A stretch of DNA of 64,000 nucleotides from Oscillospiraceae bacterium. GTDB lineage: Bacteria > Bacillota > Clostridia > Oscillospirales > Oscillospiraceae. Both the position numbers and the translations under genes were made by a program. Positions 1-9,057 of the stretch are shown piece after piece. Position 1 is the first letter of the stretch. Every line of letters starts with the position of its first letter. The DNA is taken from NCBI GenBank assembly GCA_017469115.1, contig JAFUGY010000014.1, positions 1-64,000 of the forward strand, given 5' to 3'. The notes beneath the pieces were generated by a model that was given only the letters and a program-made list of their open reading frames with translations, was not told the DNA's origin and did no database searches.

Positions 1-17
1 CTGATCAGTTTTCGCAT
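1..17 (-). CDS. 5' end of an unidentified gene
   Basis: An ATG reading leftward at 17-15 begins M-R-K-L-I and runs off the window edge. It is preceded by a strong GGAGGA ribosome binding site at 26-31, eight bases upstream. Only five codons are visible, so the product cannot be named. It lies just downstream of alaX in the same direction and could extend that operon. Confidence 0.5.
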
Positions 18-50
18 GGTTTGATTCCTCCTTTTTTCCGGATACAGAAA

Positions 51-1271
51 CTAGCGGGAGGCAAAATACTCCCGGATTTGTACCGCTGATGCAGTGCAGG
101 AACCCATGATCATTTCCGGGCGGCCGCCGCCGCGGCCGGAGAGGGCTGTGTTGATTTCCTTTGCTTTTGCCCGCAAGTCACTGTTCCGGCTGCCGATCAC
201 ATAGCGGTATCCCCCCGCATCACTGCCTGTGAAGACGGCTGCCATTCCGCGGCAGCTCGGCACAAGAAGATTGACCAATTCCCTTTGCGAGGCTTCATTT
301 TTCAAAATACCCGTTCCGGAAGCTGCTTTTTGCATATCTGCATTTTCTGACAGGGAAATTGCCTGACCATTGATAAAGAGGAGGTTTTCTTCCTCTGCAG
401 GTGCAGCTTCGGCAAGCGCCTCCAGAAGCCTTCTCTCGGTGGCAACAAGCACAAACTTCAGCTCATCCCGCTCAGCCATCAGATGCTCTACCGCAGGAGA
501 CACTTCCGCCCGTTTTGCACTGAGCAGATTGGAAATTTCCGTCACGCTCTGCTGGCGTTGGTTGAAATTATCCAGTGCGTCCATCCCGCAAACCAGTTCG
601 ATGCGGCACCCGCCCCGGTGGCGTTCACAGGAGAGCACTTTGATCATCCCGATTTCTCCGGTGAAGCTGACATGAGGAGCACAGCAGGCACAGCGATCCA
701 CCCCCTCGATCTCCACAATCCGCACGTTTTCCGTGAGATCCAGTTTGGCGCGGTACGAAAGCGAAGGCAGTTCCTCCGGCCTGGGGAAAAAGGTTTTGAT
801 CGGAATATTCTCACGGACGATCTCATTGGCCCGTTTTTCCAGGGCGAGCAGCTCTTCCCATGTGATTTCACCGGAAAAGTCGATCGTCATGCAGCTCTCT
901 CCCATGTGAAAGCCGACATTGTCATAACCGAATGTGCTGTGCACAAGGCCGGAAAAAACATGCTCGCCGGAATGATTCTGCATTCTCCTCAGGCGCTGCT
1001 CCCTGTCTATCGTGCACGATACTTCCGTCTGCTCCGGAGCAATCGGAGCGGAAAGATAGTGGTGGATCTCTCCGTTTTCTTCCTGCACGTCCAGCACCCG
1101 GACGTCCCCGATCATCCCGGTATCGGCGAGTTGCCCGCCCCCCTCCGGGAAGAATGCCGTTCTGTCCAAAACGGCAAGATAGCGCCCGTCAGGAAGGCTT
1201 TCACAGCGAAGGAGATGCGCCGAAAAGGCCATCAGGTGGCTGTCGATATAATAGAGCTTTTCTGTTTCCAT
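51..1271 (-). CDS. Alanyl-tRNA editing protein, AlaX-like with DHHA1 domain
   Basis: Probably a free-standing editing hydrolase that removes serine or glycine wrongly attached to tRNA-Ala. The 406-residue protein has the AlaRS-like second additional domain, with zinc-site motifs HSGEH (about residue 100) and CACCAPH (about 200), and a C-terminal DHHA1 domain ending in SGRGGGRPEMIMGS. The alanine-activating catalytic core of AlaRS is absent. The length fits AlaX-L/AlaX-M2 proteins. It starts two bases after the serA stop and is the last complete gene of the mtaB-serC-serA-alaX run. Editing of Ser-tRNA-Ala next to serine biosynthesis genes is a functionally sensible pairing (inference). Confidence 0.88.
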   Translation of the reverse strand: METEKLYYIDSHLMAFSAHLLRCESLPDGRYLAVLDRTAFFPEGGGQLADTGMIGDVRVLDVQEENGEIHHYLSAPIAPEQTEVSCTIDREQRLRRMQNHSGEHVFSGLVHSTFGYDNVGFHMGESCMTIDFSGEITWEELLALEKRANEIVRENIPIKTFFPRPEELPSLSYRAKLDLTENVRIVEIEGVDRCACCAPHVSFTGEIGMIKVLSCERHRGGCRIELVCGMDALDNFNQRQQSVTEISNLLSAKRAEVSPAVEHLMAERDELKFVLVATERRLLEALAEAAPAEEENLLFINGQAISLSENADMQKAASGTGILKNEASQRELVNLLVPSCRGMAAVFTGSDAGGYRYVIGSRNSDLRAKAKEINTALSGRGGGRPEMIMGSCTASAVQIREYFASR

Positions 1272-1273
1272 GA

Positions 1274-2446
1274 TCAGTCGGTATACAGCACGCGGACGCG
1301 CAGAATATCCGGCATGTTGCGGATGGCATCCGCTGTTTTCGGGCCGATCTTCTTGCCTAGGTCAATAATGGTATAGGCATACTCCCCGCGCGGTTTGTTG
1401 ATCATGTGTTCCACGTTGATATTCCGGTCAGAGATAAAATCAAGAATCTTGGTCAGCATGCGAGGCACATTGCGATGGAAGACGCAGAGCCTGCACACGC
1501 CCATTCGGGAGAGGGATGCATCCGGCAGATTCACCGAATGGCGCACGTTGCCGTCTTCCAGATAGTCCAGCAGTTCAGAAGCCGCCATCTCGGCACACCG
1601 CTCTTCACTCTCCGGCGTAACAGCGCCGATATGCGGCAGGGCAATCACATTGGGCGCTTTCAGGATGGTCTCATTTGGAAAGTCCGTCACATATTTGGCG
1701 ACTTTGCCGGTATCGAGAGCTTCGGTCATGGCGAGATCGTCCACCACCTCAGCCCGGCTTTCGTTGACAATGCGCACGCCGGTTTTCATTCTGGCAAACG
1801 CTTCGGCATTTAGCATATGATGGGTTGACTCGGTATAAGGAACGTTGATGCTGATATAATCGCTGTGAAGGAAGATTTCATCCAGATTTTCCGCATGCCT
1901 GACTTCCCGGCTGAGCTTCCATGCAGCTTCTACCGACATGAAAGGGTCATACCCGTAAACCGTCATGCCGAACTCCAGAGCAATATTGGCAACCAGAGCC
2001 CCGATGGCTCCAAGGCCGATCACCCCAAGCGTTTTCCCCATCAGTTCCGGCCCCGTAAAGGCGCTCTTTCCTTTTTCCACCAGCAGAGGGATCTCCTCTC
2101 CTTTGTCGGAAATCGAGCGCACATAGTCAATGGCACCGAGAACGTCACGGCTGGCCATGATCAGCTCCATCATTTCCTGCTCTTTGACGGCTTCCGCATT
2201 GGCGCCCGGTGTGTTAAAAACCACAATCCCCTTTTCGGCGTATGCTTCAACCGGGATATTATTATAGCCCGCTCCGGCTCTGGCAACGGCAAGCAGCTCA
2301 GGGTTCAGCGGCATCTCATGCAGGTTGGCACTGCGGATCAGCAAGGCATCCGGTTGTTCTACCTCCGGCCCAACCTCGCAGCCACGGCCGGCAAGCACTT
2401 CGAGCCCACGCTCGGAAATTGCGTTCATGGTTTTGATTTTAAACAT
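1274..2446 (-). CDS. serA: D-3-phosphoglycerate dehydrogenase with ACT domain
   Basis: Oxidises 3-phosphoglycerate to 3-phosphohydroxypyruvate with NAD, the first step of serine synthesis. The 390-residue protein has the 2-hydroxyacid dehydrogenase fold with dinucleotide motif GLGAIGALVA, a loop INESRAEVVDD carrying the catalytic-region Arg, LPHIGAVT with the catalytic His, and a C-terminal ACT domain (about 320-390) that usually senses serine. I chose ATG at 2446, which overlaps the serC stop; an upstream in-frame TTG at 2458 lies against its own Shine-Dalgarno and is unlikely. The usual ARG of the catalytic-region motif reads SRA here, a known variation in short SerA proteins. Confidence 0.93.
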   Translation of the reverse strand: MFKIKTMNAISERGLEVLAGRGCEVGPEVEQPDALLIRSANLHEMPLNPELLAVARAGAGYNNIPVEAYAEKGIVVFNTPGANAEAVKEQEMMELIMASRDVLGAIDYVRSISDKGEEIPLLVEKGKSAFTGPELMGKTLGVIGLGAIGALVANIALEFGMTVYGYDPFMSVEAAWKLSREVRHAENLDEIFLHSDYISINVPYTESTHHMLNAEAFARMKTGVRIVNESRAEVVDDLAMTEALDTGKVAKYVTDFPNETILKAPNVIALPHIGAVTPESEERCAEMAASELLDYLEDGNVRHSVNLPDASLSRMGVCRLCVFHRNVPRMLTKILDFISDRNINVEHMINKPRGEYAYTIIDLGKKIGPKTADAIRNMPDILRVRVLYTD

Positions 2447-3518
2447 GTTCTCTCTCAAACTCCTTCATAAAAGCTACAAGTGCGTCTACGCCTTCCATCG
2501 GCATGGCATTATAAAGGGATGCTCTCATCCCGCCGGCAATCCGATGCCCTTTCAGGTTCACCAGCCCACGCGCTGCCGCCTCTTTTACAAAAGCAGCATC
2601 CAGCTCCGGGCTGTTCGTCCGGAATGTTACATTCATATCACTGCGGGAGTCTTTCTCCGCATGTGCAAGATAGAAACGGCTGTTATCCAGAAAGTCATAA
2701 ACTCTTTTGGCCCGCTCCCGTTTCAGCTCCTGCATCCATGTTACTCCGCCTCTCTCCAGCAGCCAGTCGAGCGTGAGGCCCAACATGTAAATGCACCAGC
2801 AGGGCGGCGTGTTGAGCATGGAGCCGGTTTCGATCATCGTCTTATAGCTCATAACCTGCGGCGTAAAGGGCAATTCCTTTCCGGCGAGGTCTTTCTTCAC
2901 AATCACAACTGTGAGTCCGGCAGGTGCCATATTTTTCTGTGCTCCGGCATAAATCAGCCCGAATCTGGATACGTCCACCGGCTGAGAGAGAATATCGGAA
3001 GACATGTCGCAAACCAACGGAGCATCGGTTTCGGGAATATACTGCCACTCCGTGCCATAAATGGTGTTGTTGGCACAGTAATAGAAATAGGCGGCATCCG
3101 GCGTCAGGCTGAGCTCATTCTGTTTGGGGATTCTGTTGTGCTCCGGCGCGGTGGTAGCCGCGAGATGCACGGTACAATATTTCTCGGCCTCTTTTGCCGC
3201 CTTGTTGGAAAAGTTGCCGGTCACGGCATAATCCGCTGTCTTCCCGCAGGAGAGGTTCATCGGAATGGCCGCAAACTGCAGCGTCGCGCCGCCCTGAAGG
3301 AAGAGAATCTCATAGTCATCCGGCACAGAGAGTGCCTTGCGAAGCTTTTCCTGTGTGCTGTCAAAAATCTCTGCAAAAACCGGGGAGCGATGGCTCATTT
3401 CCATCACTGACATTCCGCTCCCTTTATAGTTGAGCAAATCTCTTCTCGCCTCCAGCAATGCTTCCTCCGGCATCACGGAAGGGCCCGCGCTGAAGTTGTA
3501 AACTCTGTTCTCTGTCAT
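2439..3518 (-). CDS. serC: Phosphoserine aminotransferase
   Basis: Pyridoxal-phosphate enzyme that transfers an amino group from glutamate to 3-phosphohydroxypyruvate, giving phosphoserine. It is 359 residues, the normal family length. The N-terminus NFSAGPSVMPEEAL and the PLP-lysine region AGAQKNMAPAGLTVV are diagnostic. The start overlaps the mtaB stop by four bases (ATGA) and the end overlaps serA by eight bases, so mtaB, serC and serA are translationally coupled. No serB phosphatase is visible in the window. Confidence 0.95.
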   Translation of the reverse strand: MTENRVYNFSAGPSVMPEEALLEARRDLLNYKGSGMSVMEMSHRSPVFAEIFDSTQEKLRKALSVPDDYEILFLQGGATLQFAAIPMNLSCGKTADYAVTGNFSNKAAKEAEKYCTVHLAATTAPEHNRIPKQNELSLTPDAAYFYYCANNTIYGTEWQYIPETDAPLVCDMSSDILSQPVDVSRFGLIYAGAQKNMAPAGLTVVIVKKDLAGKELPFTPQVMSYKTMIETGSMLNTPPCWCIYMLGLTLDWLLERGGVTWMQELKRERAKRVYDFLDNSRFYLAHAEKDSRSDMNVTFRTNSPELDAAFVKEAAARGLVNLKGHRIAGGMRASLYNAMPMEGVDALVAFMKEFEREHV

Positions 3519-4810
3519 GATACAATTTCTCCTTTCAGTTCGTCACCGTCAATTCCCGTAATCTTTACCTGCAGAATCTGATTTCGTAACCGCGTGCCGG
3601 GTACACGCACCAGAACATATGTGTCACTGTGGCCGGTACAGAAGCCATTTTCCTCTGTCTCAAAAAGCACCGGAAGCGTCTGCCCCACACAGCTTTTTAA
3701 AAAAGCCTGATGCATTTCCGCACAAACCTGCTGTGCCAATGCGGCACGCTGTGCTTTTACGGCTCTCGTACACTGGCCAGGCATTTTGTCTGCCGGTGTG
3801 CCGGGCCGGCGGGAATACGGGAAGATATGCATATCCGAAAAAGCACATTCGCGAATAAAGGCAAGCGTATCGGCAAAATCTTCTTCCGTTTCTCCCGGAA
3901 AGCCTACAATCAGGTCGCAGGTTATTCCGCACCCCGGAAAAGCCTTCCGCAGAAGGCGCGTCTTTTCCAGAAAAACGGCCGTGTCATACTTTCGGTTCAT
4001 CGCTTTGAGGGTTCTGTCGCAGCCGGATTGCAAACTCAGGTGAAAGTGCCTGCAAAGCTTTCCGGTTCCGGCAAGCCGGTCACAAAACTCCTGTGTAATC
4101 ACAGTCGGCTCCAGCGATCCCAGCCGCAGGCGCATATCCCCGCTTTGGCGGGCAATCTCTGCAGTGACATCGGCGAGAGTCGGTTTTCCGGGCAGGTCCA
4201 CACCGTAGGAGGCAATTTCAATGCCCGTCAGCACGAGTTCGCGGTAGCCTTCCGAGGCAATCCGTGCCGTTTCTTTCGCTGCCGCTTCCACAGGCAGGCT
4301 GCGCAGCCTGCCCCTTGTATAAGGAATAATACAATAGGTGCAGAAATTGACGCATCCGTCCTGAATCTTGAGCAGCGCTCTTGTTCTGCCGGATACCGCA
4401 CCTGCCGGAAGCTCTTCATAAGCAAGACGGTGGAACGGATTGTCAATCGCCGTCTCTTCCGGCTTCTCTCCGGAGAGAACCGCCCGTTCCAGCGCAGCCA
4501 CAAAGCCCTGGTGGTCTCCGGTGCCAAACACAATGTTTGCTCCGCTTTGCCCTGCTTCTTCCGGGCTGAGCTGTGAATAACACCCGCACACGCCGACAAC
4601 CGCTCCCGGATTTTCTTCTCCGAGGCGGCGGATCATCTGGCGTGATTTACGCCCGCTCTCTGCCGTAACCGCACAGGTATTGACAATCACGGCATCTGCC
4701 TGTTCTCCCAGCCCGGCCGGAGTGTGTCCTCTTGCCTGGAGAATCAGCTCCATCGCCTGGGTTTCATATTGATTTACTTTACATCCAAGAGTTGAAATTG
4801 TGTACTTCAT
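3515..4810 (-). CDS. mtaB: tRNA t6A37 methylthiotransferase MtaB
   Basis: Radical-SAM methylthiotransferase that converts t6A at position 37 of ANN-decoding tRNAs to ms2t6A. The N-terminal UPF0004 domain has cluster cysteines in TLGCKVNQ, VNTCAV and GVCGCYSQ. The radical-SAM motif is GCVNFCTYCIIPYTRGR (about residue 150), and a TRAM-type RNA-binding domain closes the 431-residue chain. The short FCTYC form fits MtaB rather than MiaB. It is the first gene of the serine operon and is divergent from the cysteine desulfurase at 4875, which could supply sulfur for its clusters (inference). Confidence 0.92.
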   Translation of the reverse strand: MKYTISTLGCKVNQYETQAMELILQARGHTPAGLGEQADAVIVNTCAVTAESGRKSRQMIRRLGEENPGAVVGVCGCYSQLSPEEAGQSGANIVFGTGDHQGFVAALERAVLSGEKPEETAIDNPFHRLAYEELPAGAVSGRTRALLKIQDGCVNFCTYCIIPYTRGRLRSLPVEAAAKETARIASEGYRELVLTGIEIASYGVDLPGKPTLADVTAEIARQSGDMRLRLGSLEPTVITQEFCDRLAGTGKLCRHFHLSLQSGCDRTLKAMNRKYDTAVFLEKTRLLRKAFPGCGITCDLIVGFPGETEEDFADTLAFIRECAFSDMHIFPYSRRPGTPADKMPGQCTRAVKAQRAALAQQVCAEMHQAFLKSCVGQTLPVLFETEENGFCTGHSDTYVLVRVPGTRLRNQILQVKITGIDGDELKGEIVS

Positions 4811-4831
4811 ACTTTATAATAGCAACCTGCA

Positions 4832-4844
4832 ATCAATGATTGAT
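4832..4844. promoter_or_regulatory. Palindrome between divergent mtaB and cysteine desulfurase genes
   Basis: The 64-base divergent gap contains the perfect 13-base palindrome ATCAATGATTGAT. A rightward TATAAT follows at 4846-4851 and a leftward TATTAT lies at 4816-4821. The -35 boxes are weak. A shared operator is possible but unproven. Confidence 0.3.
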
Positions 4845-4874
4845 GTATAATTTCAGTGATAAAAGAGGAATTCC

Positions 4875-6005
4875 ATGGAACACTATCTGGATAATGCTGC
4901 CACCACAAAAGTCTGCCCCGAAGCCGCTCAGGCGGCTCTCCAAGCCATGGAGGAGGTTTACGGCAACCCAAGCTCCACCCATACAAAGGGGCGCGAGGCG
5001 AAAAAACTTCTCGATGCAAGCCGTAAAAAAGTTGCCGATGCTCTCGGCTGCAATCCCGGCGAACTGATTTTTACTTCCTGCGGTTCGGAAAGCGATAACT
5101 GGGCGATTCTGAAAGGCGCAGAAGCTATGAAGCGCCGCGGAAAGCACGTGATCTCCTCCCGCGTGGAGCATGATGCGGTTCGAAAAAGCCTTGATCTGCT
5201 GGAAGCCGCCGGTTGGGAAGTAACCCGCCTGTCGCCGGACGCCACCGGTGCAATCCCGGTGTCTGCCGTGCAGGAAGCCCTGCGGGATGACACCGTGCTG
5301 GTTTCCCTTATGACGGTCAATAATGAGACCGGCGCCGTGACGGATATTCCGGCTATCTCCCGTATGCTGAAAAAAAACGGATCCCAGGCTCTTTTGCACA
5401 CCGATGCCGTGCAGGCTTTTTTGAAAGTTCCTTTCCGCGCCAAAACACTGGGAGCTGATATGATCAGCATCAGCGGGCATAAAATTCATGCCACGAAAGG
5501 CATCGGCGCTCTTTATGTACGCACCGGAGTGCGGCTGAACCCCTTTCTGGTCGGCGGCAGCCAGGAGGACGGGCGGCGCGCCGGAACGGAAGCCATGCCA
5601 CAGATTGCCGCTTTTGCAGCGGCCTGTGCCGTTGCTCTCCCCCATTTGGAAGATAACATTCACCGGATGAAGACGCTCAAGCAGCGTGCTCTCGAACTTT
5701 TGCATCAGGAGATTCCGGAGCTCACCGCGCTTGAAACCGACGCCCCGCATATTCTCAGCATTTCCCTGCCCGGATGGCGCAGTGAAGTTCTGATGAATTT
5801 TCTGGAAGCGCGGGAAGTATACGTATCAAAAAGCTCCGCCTGCAAAAAAGGCGGGCGAAGCCATGTGCTGGAAGCCATTGGCATGCGAAGTGAAGAAATT
5901 GACGGTGCCCTTCGAATCGGCCTTTCCCGCTTCACGACGGAAGAAGATATCCTCGCCCTGGTTGCAGGGCTTCGTGAGGCCAGGCAAACGCTCGCTCACC
6001 GCTGA
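4875..6005 (+). CDS. Cysteine desulfurase, NifS/IscS-like
   Basis: PLP enzyme that removes sulfur from cysteine as an enzyme-bound persulfide, for iron-sulfur clusters or tRNA thiolation. The 376-residue chain starts LDNAATTKVCPEA, has the PLP lysine in SISGHKIHATKGIGAL (about 200) and a reactive-cysteine loop reading SKSSACKKGG (about 320), close to the usual SSGSAC. The ATG at 4875 follows AGAGGAA. Its stop lies eight bases from the stop of the convergent AI-2E gene. Divergence from mtaB, a Fe-S methylthiotransferase, suggests a sulfur-supply role. Confidence 0.9.
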   Translation: MEHYLDNAATTKVCPEAAQAALQAMEEVYGNPSSTHTKGREAKKLLDASRKKVADALGCNPGELIFTSCGSESDNWAILKGAEAMKRRGKHVISSRVEHDAVRKSLDLLEAAGWEVTRLSPDATGAIPVSAVQEALRDDTVLVSLMTVNNETGAVTDIPAISRMLKKNGSQALLHTDAVQAFLKVPFRAKTLGADMISISGHKIHATKGIGALYVRTGVRLNPFLVGGSQEDGRRAGTEAMPQIAAFAAACAVALPHLEDNIHRMKTLKQRALELLHQEIPELTALETDAPHILSISLPGWRSEVLMNFLEAREVYVSKSSACKKGGRSHVLEAIGMRSEEIDGALRIGLSRFTTEEDILALVAGLREARQTLAHR

Positions 6006-6013
6006 AGGAGAGA

Positions 6014-7258
6014 TCAGTCCCCGCTCTTTTTCAGATGGACTTCCCGCGTGGCCGGGTCGATATAATCCAGCCTGGAATACGTCTCAAAATCCTGCGGGAG
6101 ATCATCACGCCTCAGTTTTTTATCAATCAAAGTCGTCACAGCGCTGTAGATGACTACGAAAACCGGCACGCCGAGGATCATCCCGGCAAAGCCGAACAGC
6201 CCGCCGCCCATAATAATGGCAAACATAATCCAGAATCCGTTGATACCGACGGTGCTGCCCAGAATTTTAGGCCCGAGTATATTCCCGTCAATCTGCTGAA
6301 GAATTAAAATAAAGATAACAAAGATCAGGCACTTGAGCGGATCGACCAGCAGAATAATGAAGGCTGACGGGATTGCTCCGATCAGCGGCCCGAAGAACGG
6401 GATGATGTTGGTGATGCCGATAATCACACTGACCAGCAGCGTATACGGCATTTTCAGGATCAGGCACACGATATAGCAGATCAGCCCGATAATGGCGGAA
6501 TCCAGCAGCTTGCCGGACAAGAATCCCATAAAGGTCTTATCCGTAAAGATAAGGCCTGTTCGAATTTTCTCCGCCGTTTCGATGGTGAAAATGCTGTAAA
6601 GTACCTTGCGGAAGCCTGCTTTGGCAATTTCTCTGTTGCTGAGCACGTAAATCGAGACGATAATACCAACGATTAAATTGTAAACGCCCCGAAAAGCTGC
6701 GTACACCCCCGTCGTCACACTGGTGATCACATTGCCCATGGACGGCAGGAGCCTGTTCTTCACCAGATCGAGCAGCTGGTTGCTCAAACTTTCCAACGCC
6801 TGGGCTACGTATTGCTCCATCTCCGGGTGATCTTCCAGTTTCAGTTCAATCCAGTCTGACATCTTGGCATAGTATTCCGGGCTGTTGACAACAATCGTCT
6901 CAATGCTGGAATACAATTGCGGCAGAATCAAAAGTACAAAAGCTGTCAGAATGATGAGCAGGACAATCTCACTCACAACTATGGCAGCGATTCTTGCAAA
7001 TTTACCCTTCACGAGCGCTTTTTTCATTTTTCTGGAAGAGAGCAGCTTCTCAAGTGCCCGCGTCAACGGCAGCAGCAGATAGGCGATCACCAGCCCCCAG
7101 ACAAAGGGCGCAACAATCGTCATGCCTTTGTTCCAGGCATTTCTCAAATCCGGGAGATGCTGTAGCAGCATATAAAAGACCACCGCCGCCGCAATCACGA
7201 GGAAAGCCGTGATGCCCCAATACAGATATTTTTTATCCCACCGGAAGCGCCGTCTCAT
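6014..7258 (-). CDS. AI-2E family membrane transporter
   Basis: Polytopic inner-membrane protein of 414 residues with a basic N-terminus (MRRRFRWDKKYLYWG) and about seven to eight hydrophobic segments. The family signature region NIIPFFGPLIGAIPSAFIILL lies at about 270-290, followed by the typical QQIDGNILGPKILGSTVGINGFW stretch split by a short loop. The family was named after E. coli TqsA, but many members are exporters or ion antiporters, so the substrate is unknown. It is monocistronic, with its own promoter at 7292-7320. Confidence 0.88.
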   Translation of the reverse strand: MRRRFRWDKKYLYWGITAFLVIAAAVVFYMLLQHLPDLRNAWNKGMTIVAPFVWGLVIAYLLLPLTRALEKLLSSRKMKKALVKGKFARIAAIVVSEIVLLIILTAFVLLILPQLYSSIETIVVNSPEYYAKMSDWIELKLEDHPEMEQYVAQALESLSNQLLDLVKNRLLPSMGNVITSVTTGVYAAFRGVYNLIVGIIVSIYVLSNREIAKAGFRKVLYSIFTIETAEKIRTGLIFTDKTFMGFLSGKLLDSAIIGLICYIVCLILKMPYTLLVSVIIGITNIIPFFGPLIGAIPSAFIILLVDPLKCLIFVIFILILQQIDGNILGPKILGSTVGINGFWIMFAIIMGGGLFGFAGMILGVPVFVVIYSAVTTLIDKKLRRDDLPQDFETYSRLDYIDPATREVHLKKSGD

Positions 7259-7291
7259 AAAAAGCCCTCCAAATGTTTCTACGTTATTTCT

Positions 7292-7320
7292 ATTTTACTA
7301 TTCTAACAGAGACGCGTCAA
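7292..7320 (-). promoter_or_regulatory. Promoter of the AI-2E family gene
   Basis: Reading leftward there is TTGACG at 7320-7315, a 17-base spacer and TAAAAT at 7297-7292, about 35 bases before the ATG at 7258. Confidence 0.65.
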
Positions 7321-7540
7321 TACTCCAAATTGACAAAATCATATTTTGGTTTACATTAGATTATGGAATATTTACATAAAGTTTGTAAATTATTACGATT
7401 TGGTTGCAGTTTTCGTGCCCTGCTATCCATGGATTTTTGAACATTTTCAACAGACTTTTCCACAATTTCCCACATTGATTTTTTTATGACTGCCTCTTTT
7501 CAGTCAACATAATTCGGTAGAAGCCGGTTTTTGTTTGCTT
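7321..7540. other. AT-rich gap with no gene
   Basis: I see no coding or RNA gene here. It holds AT-rich sequence, a short GACTG/CAGTC hairpin near 7489-7507 without a U-tract on the lysA strand, and two sequences resembling DnaA boxes (TTTTCCACA at 7456, TTTCCCACA at 7466). Confidence 0.4.
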
Positions 7541-8836
7541 TTATAAGTCCATGGCGCACAGATCATCCAGCGTTTCCCGCCGGACGGCAACGGAGCTTTC
7601 CCCCTGTTCCAGCATGACGACCGGCGGCCTGCCGAGGCGGTTGTAGTTGGATGCCATGGAATAGTTGTAGGCACCCGTTATGCACACCGCAATCAGATCT
7701 CCGCGTTTGATATCGGCCGGGAGCTTTATGCCGGGCTGCAGAATGTCTCCGCTTTCACAGCATCTCCCGACAAGATCAAAGGTTTCTTTCTTTCCCTCGT
7801 GACCGGATTCATGCAGAACCGTGTAGGATGCTTTATAGAGACAGTAGCGCGGATTATCCGTCATGCCTCCGTCCACAATGACATAGTTTTTAAATCCCGG
7901 CTGGTGTTTGACCGTGCTCACCGTATAAACCGTCATGCCGGCATCCGCCACAATGCTCCTCCCGGGTTCCATCAACAGGAATGGCATCGGGAGGCCTGCC
8001 TCTTCCGTGCGCTGCCGAATGTGCTCTGCCAACGCACGAATCCTCGCCGGGATATCAATGGTTTTATCGGTTTCGAGATACCGCACGCCATATCCTCCTC
8101 CGAGATTCAGCTCTTTTGTCTCATACCCGAGCGTATCCCGGAGCTCTTTCATAAAAGACACCATATGATCCACGGTATCTTCAAAAACCATCTCATCAAA
8201 TACCATGGATCCCACATGGCAATGAAGCCCTGCAACCTCCAGCGCATCCATCGAGAGTGCCTTTTCGACAAAATGCAGCGCCTGCTCTTCTGCAATGGGA
8301 ACACCGAACTTCACATCCACCATCCCGGTATTGACCGCCTCATACGTATGCGGATCAATCCCCGGTGTAATGCGCAGCAGCACCTTCTGGCGAATTCCCT
8401 GCGCCTTCGCTTCCGCCTGCAGGCAGGCAAGCTCCGTTTCATTATCTACAACAAAACATCCGATTCCGGCCCTCACGGCATAGCGGATGTCCTCATCCGT
8501 CTTTCCGTCCCCGTGAAACCAGATTTTTTCTGCCGGAAAGCCTGCCCGAAGAGCCGTGTGAATTTCTCCCGGCGAAACGGTGTCCACACCCATTCCTTCT
8601 TCTGCCATGATCCGGTAGATCTGCCGGAAGGACGCTGCTTTGCTTGCATAGAGAGGAAGCGCCTTTTCCCCAAAGCTCTCCCGAAAAGCATTTCGATACA
8701 TGCGGCAGTTGGCACGAATTCTGTCGGCATCCATCAGATAAAGAGGCGTGCCGTATTGCTCTGCCAAACGTCGGATACTCTGCCCGGCAAAACACAGTTC
8801 GCCAACTTCATTTCTCTCAATATTTTCTGAAAGCAT
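7541..8836 (-). CDS. lysA: Diaminopimelate decarboxylase
   Basis: Decarboxylates meso-diaminopimelate to L-lysine, the last step of lysine synthesis. It is a fold-III PLP enzyme of 431 residues. The PLP lysine is in YASKAASFRQ (about 65), followed by HCHVGS, the glycine-rich phosphate loop LNLGGGYGVRY (about 240), EPGRSIVADAG (about 290) and CCESGDIL, with the catalytic Cys from the partner subunit (about 350). The gene has its own promoter and is divergent from the ABC exporter. No lysine riboswitch is evident: the predicted leader is only about 27 bases. Confidence 0.95.
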   Translation of the reverse strand: MLSENIERNEVGELCFAGQSIRRLAEQYGTPLYLMDADRIRANCRMYRNAFRESFGEKALPLYASKAASFRQIYRIMAEEGMGVDTVSPGEIHTALRAGFPAEKIWFHGDGKTDEDIRYAVRAGIGCFVVDNETELACLQAEAKAQGIRQKVLLRITPGIDPHTYEAVNTGMVDVKFGVPIAEEQALHFVEKALSMDALEVAGLHCHVGSMVFDEMVFEDTVDHMVSFMKELRDTLGYETKELNLGGGYGVRYLETDKTIDIPARIRALAEHIRQRTEEAGLPMPFLLMEPGRSIVADAGMTVYTVSTVKHQPGFKNYVIVDGGMTDNPRYCLYKASYTVLHESGHEGKKETFDLVGRCCESGDILQPGIKLPADIKRGDLIAVCITGAYNYSMASNYNRLGRPPVVMLEQGESSVAVRRETLDDLCAMDL

Positions 8837-8869
8837 ACCCGCTATCCTTCCTTTGATAAGAGTCGGGGT

Positions 8870-8898
8870 ATTTTAGCACAGCAGTTCGTTAAAGTCAA
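8870..8898 (-). promoter_or_regulatory. lysA promoter
   Basis: Reading leftward: TTGACT at 8898-8893, a 17-base spacer and TAAAAT at 8875-8870, about 34 bases before the lysA ATG. Confidence 0.7.
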
Positions 8899-8974
8899 GG
8901 CCTGGCAAGGGATCTTTCCGCTGAAAAAACGCCGAAAAAAACGCCCGGAGAACCCGTCTGAAGCCTGATATTTT

Positions 8975-9017
8975 TGTGCAGGTGCACATTGACAAAAAAC
9001 GACTTCGATTGTATTAT
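8975..9017 (+). promoter_or_regulatory. ABC exporter promoter with adjoining palindrome
   Basis: TTGACA at 8989-8994, a 17-base spacer and TATTAT at 9012-9017. The inverted repeat TGTGCA-GG-TGCACA at 8975-8988 abuts the -35 box, where an activator or repressor could bind. No regulator gene lies next to it. Confidence 0.65.
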
Positions 9018-9057
9018 TTCTGGATAAAGAATTGGTTCGCATTTTTGGAGGAAATCT

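Noticed and set aside
2325..3410. A 361-codon plus-strand frame across serA/serC
   Set aside because: Antisense shadow of serC, with no ribosome binding site or family signature.
7456..7474. Two DnaA-box-like 9-mers (TTTTCCACA, TTTCCCACA) in an AT-rich gap, suggesting an origin
   Set aside because: Only two imperfect boxes; no dnaA, dnaN or other origin genes nearby. Chance in AT-rich sequence is likely.
8837..8869. Lysine riboswitch upstream of lysA
   Set aside because: The predicted leader is far too short for the L-box fold.
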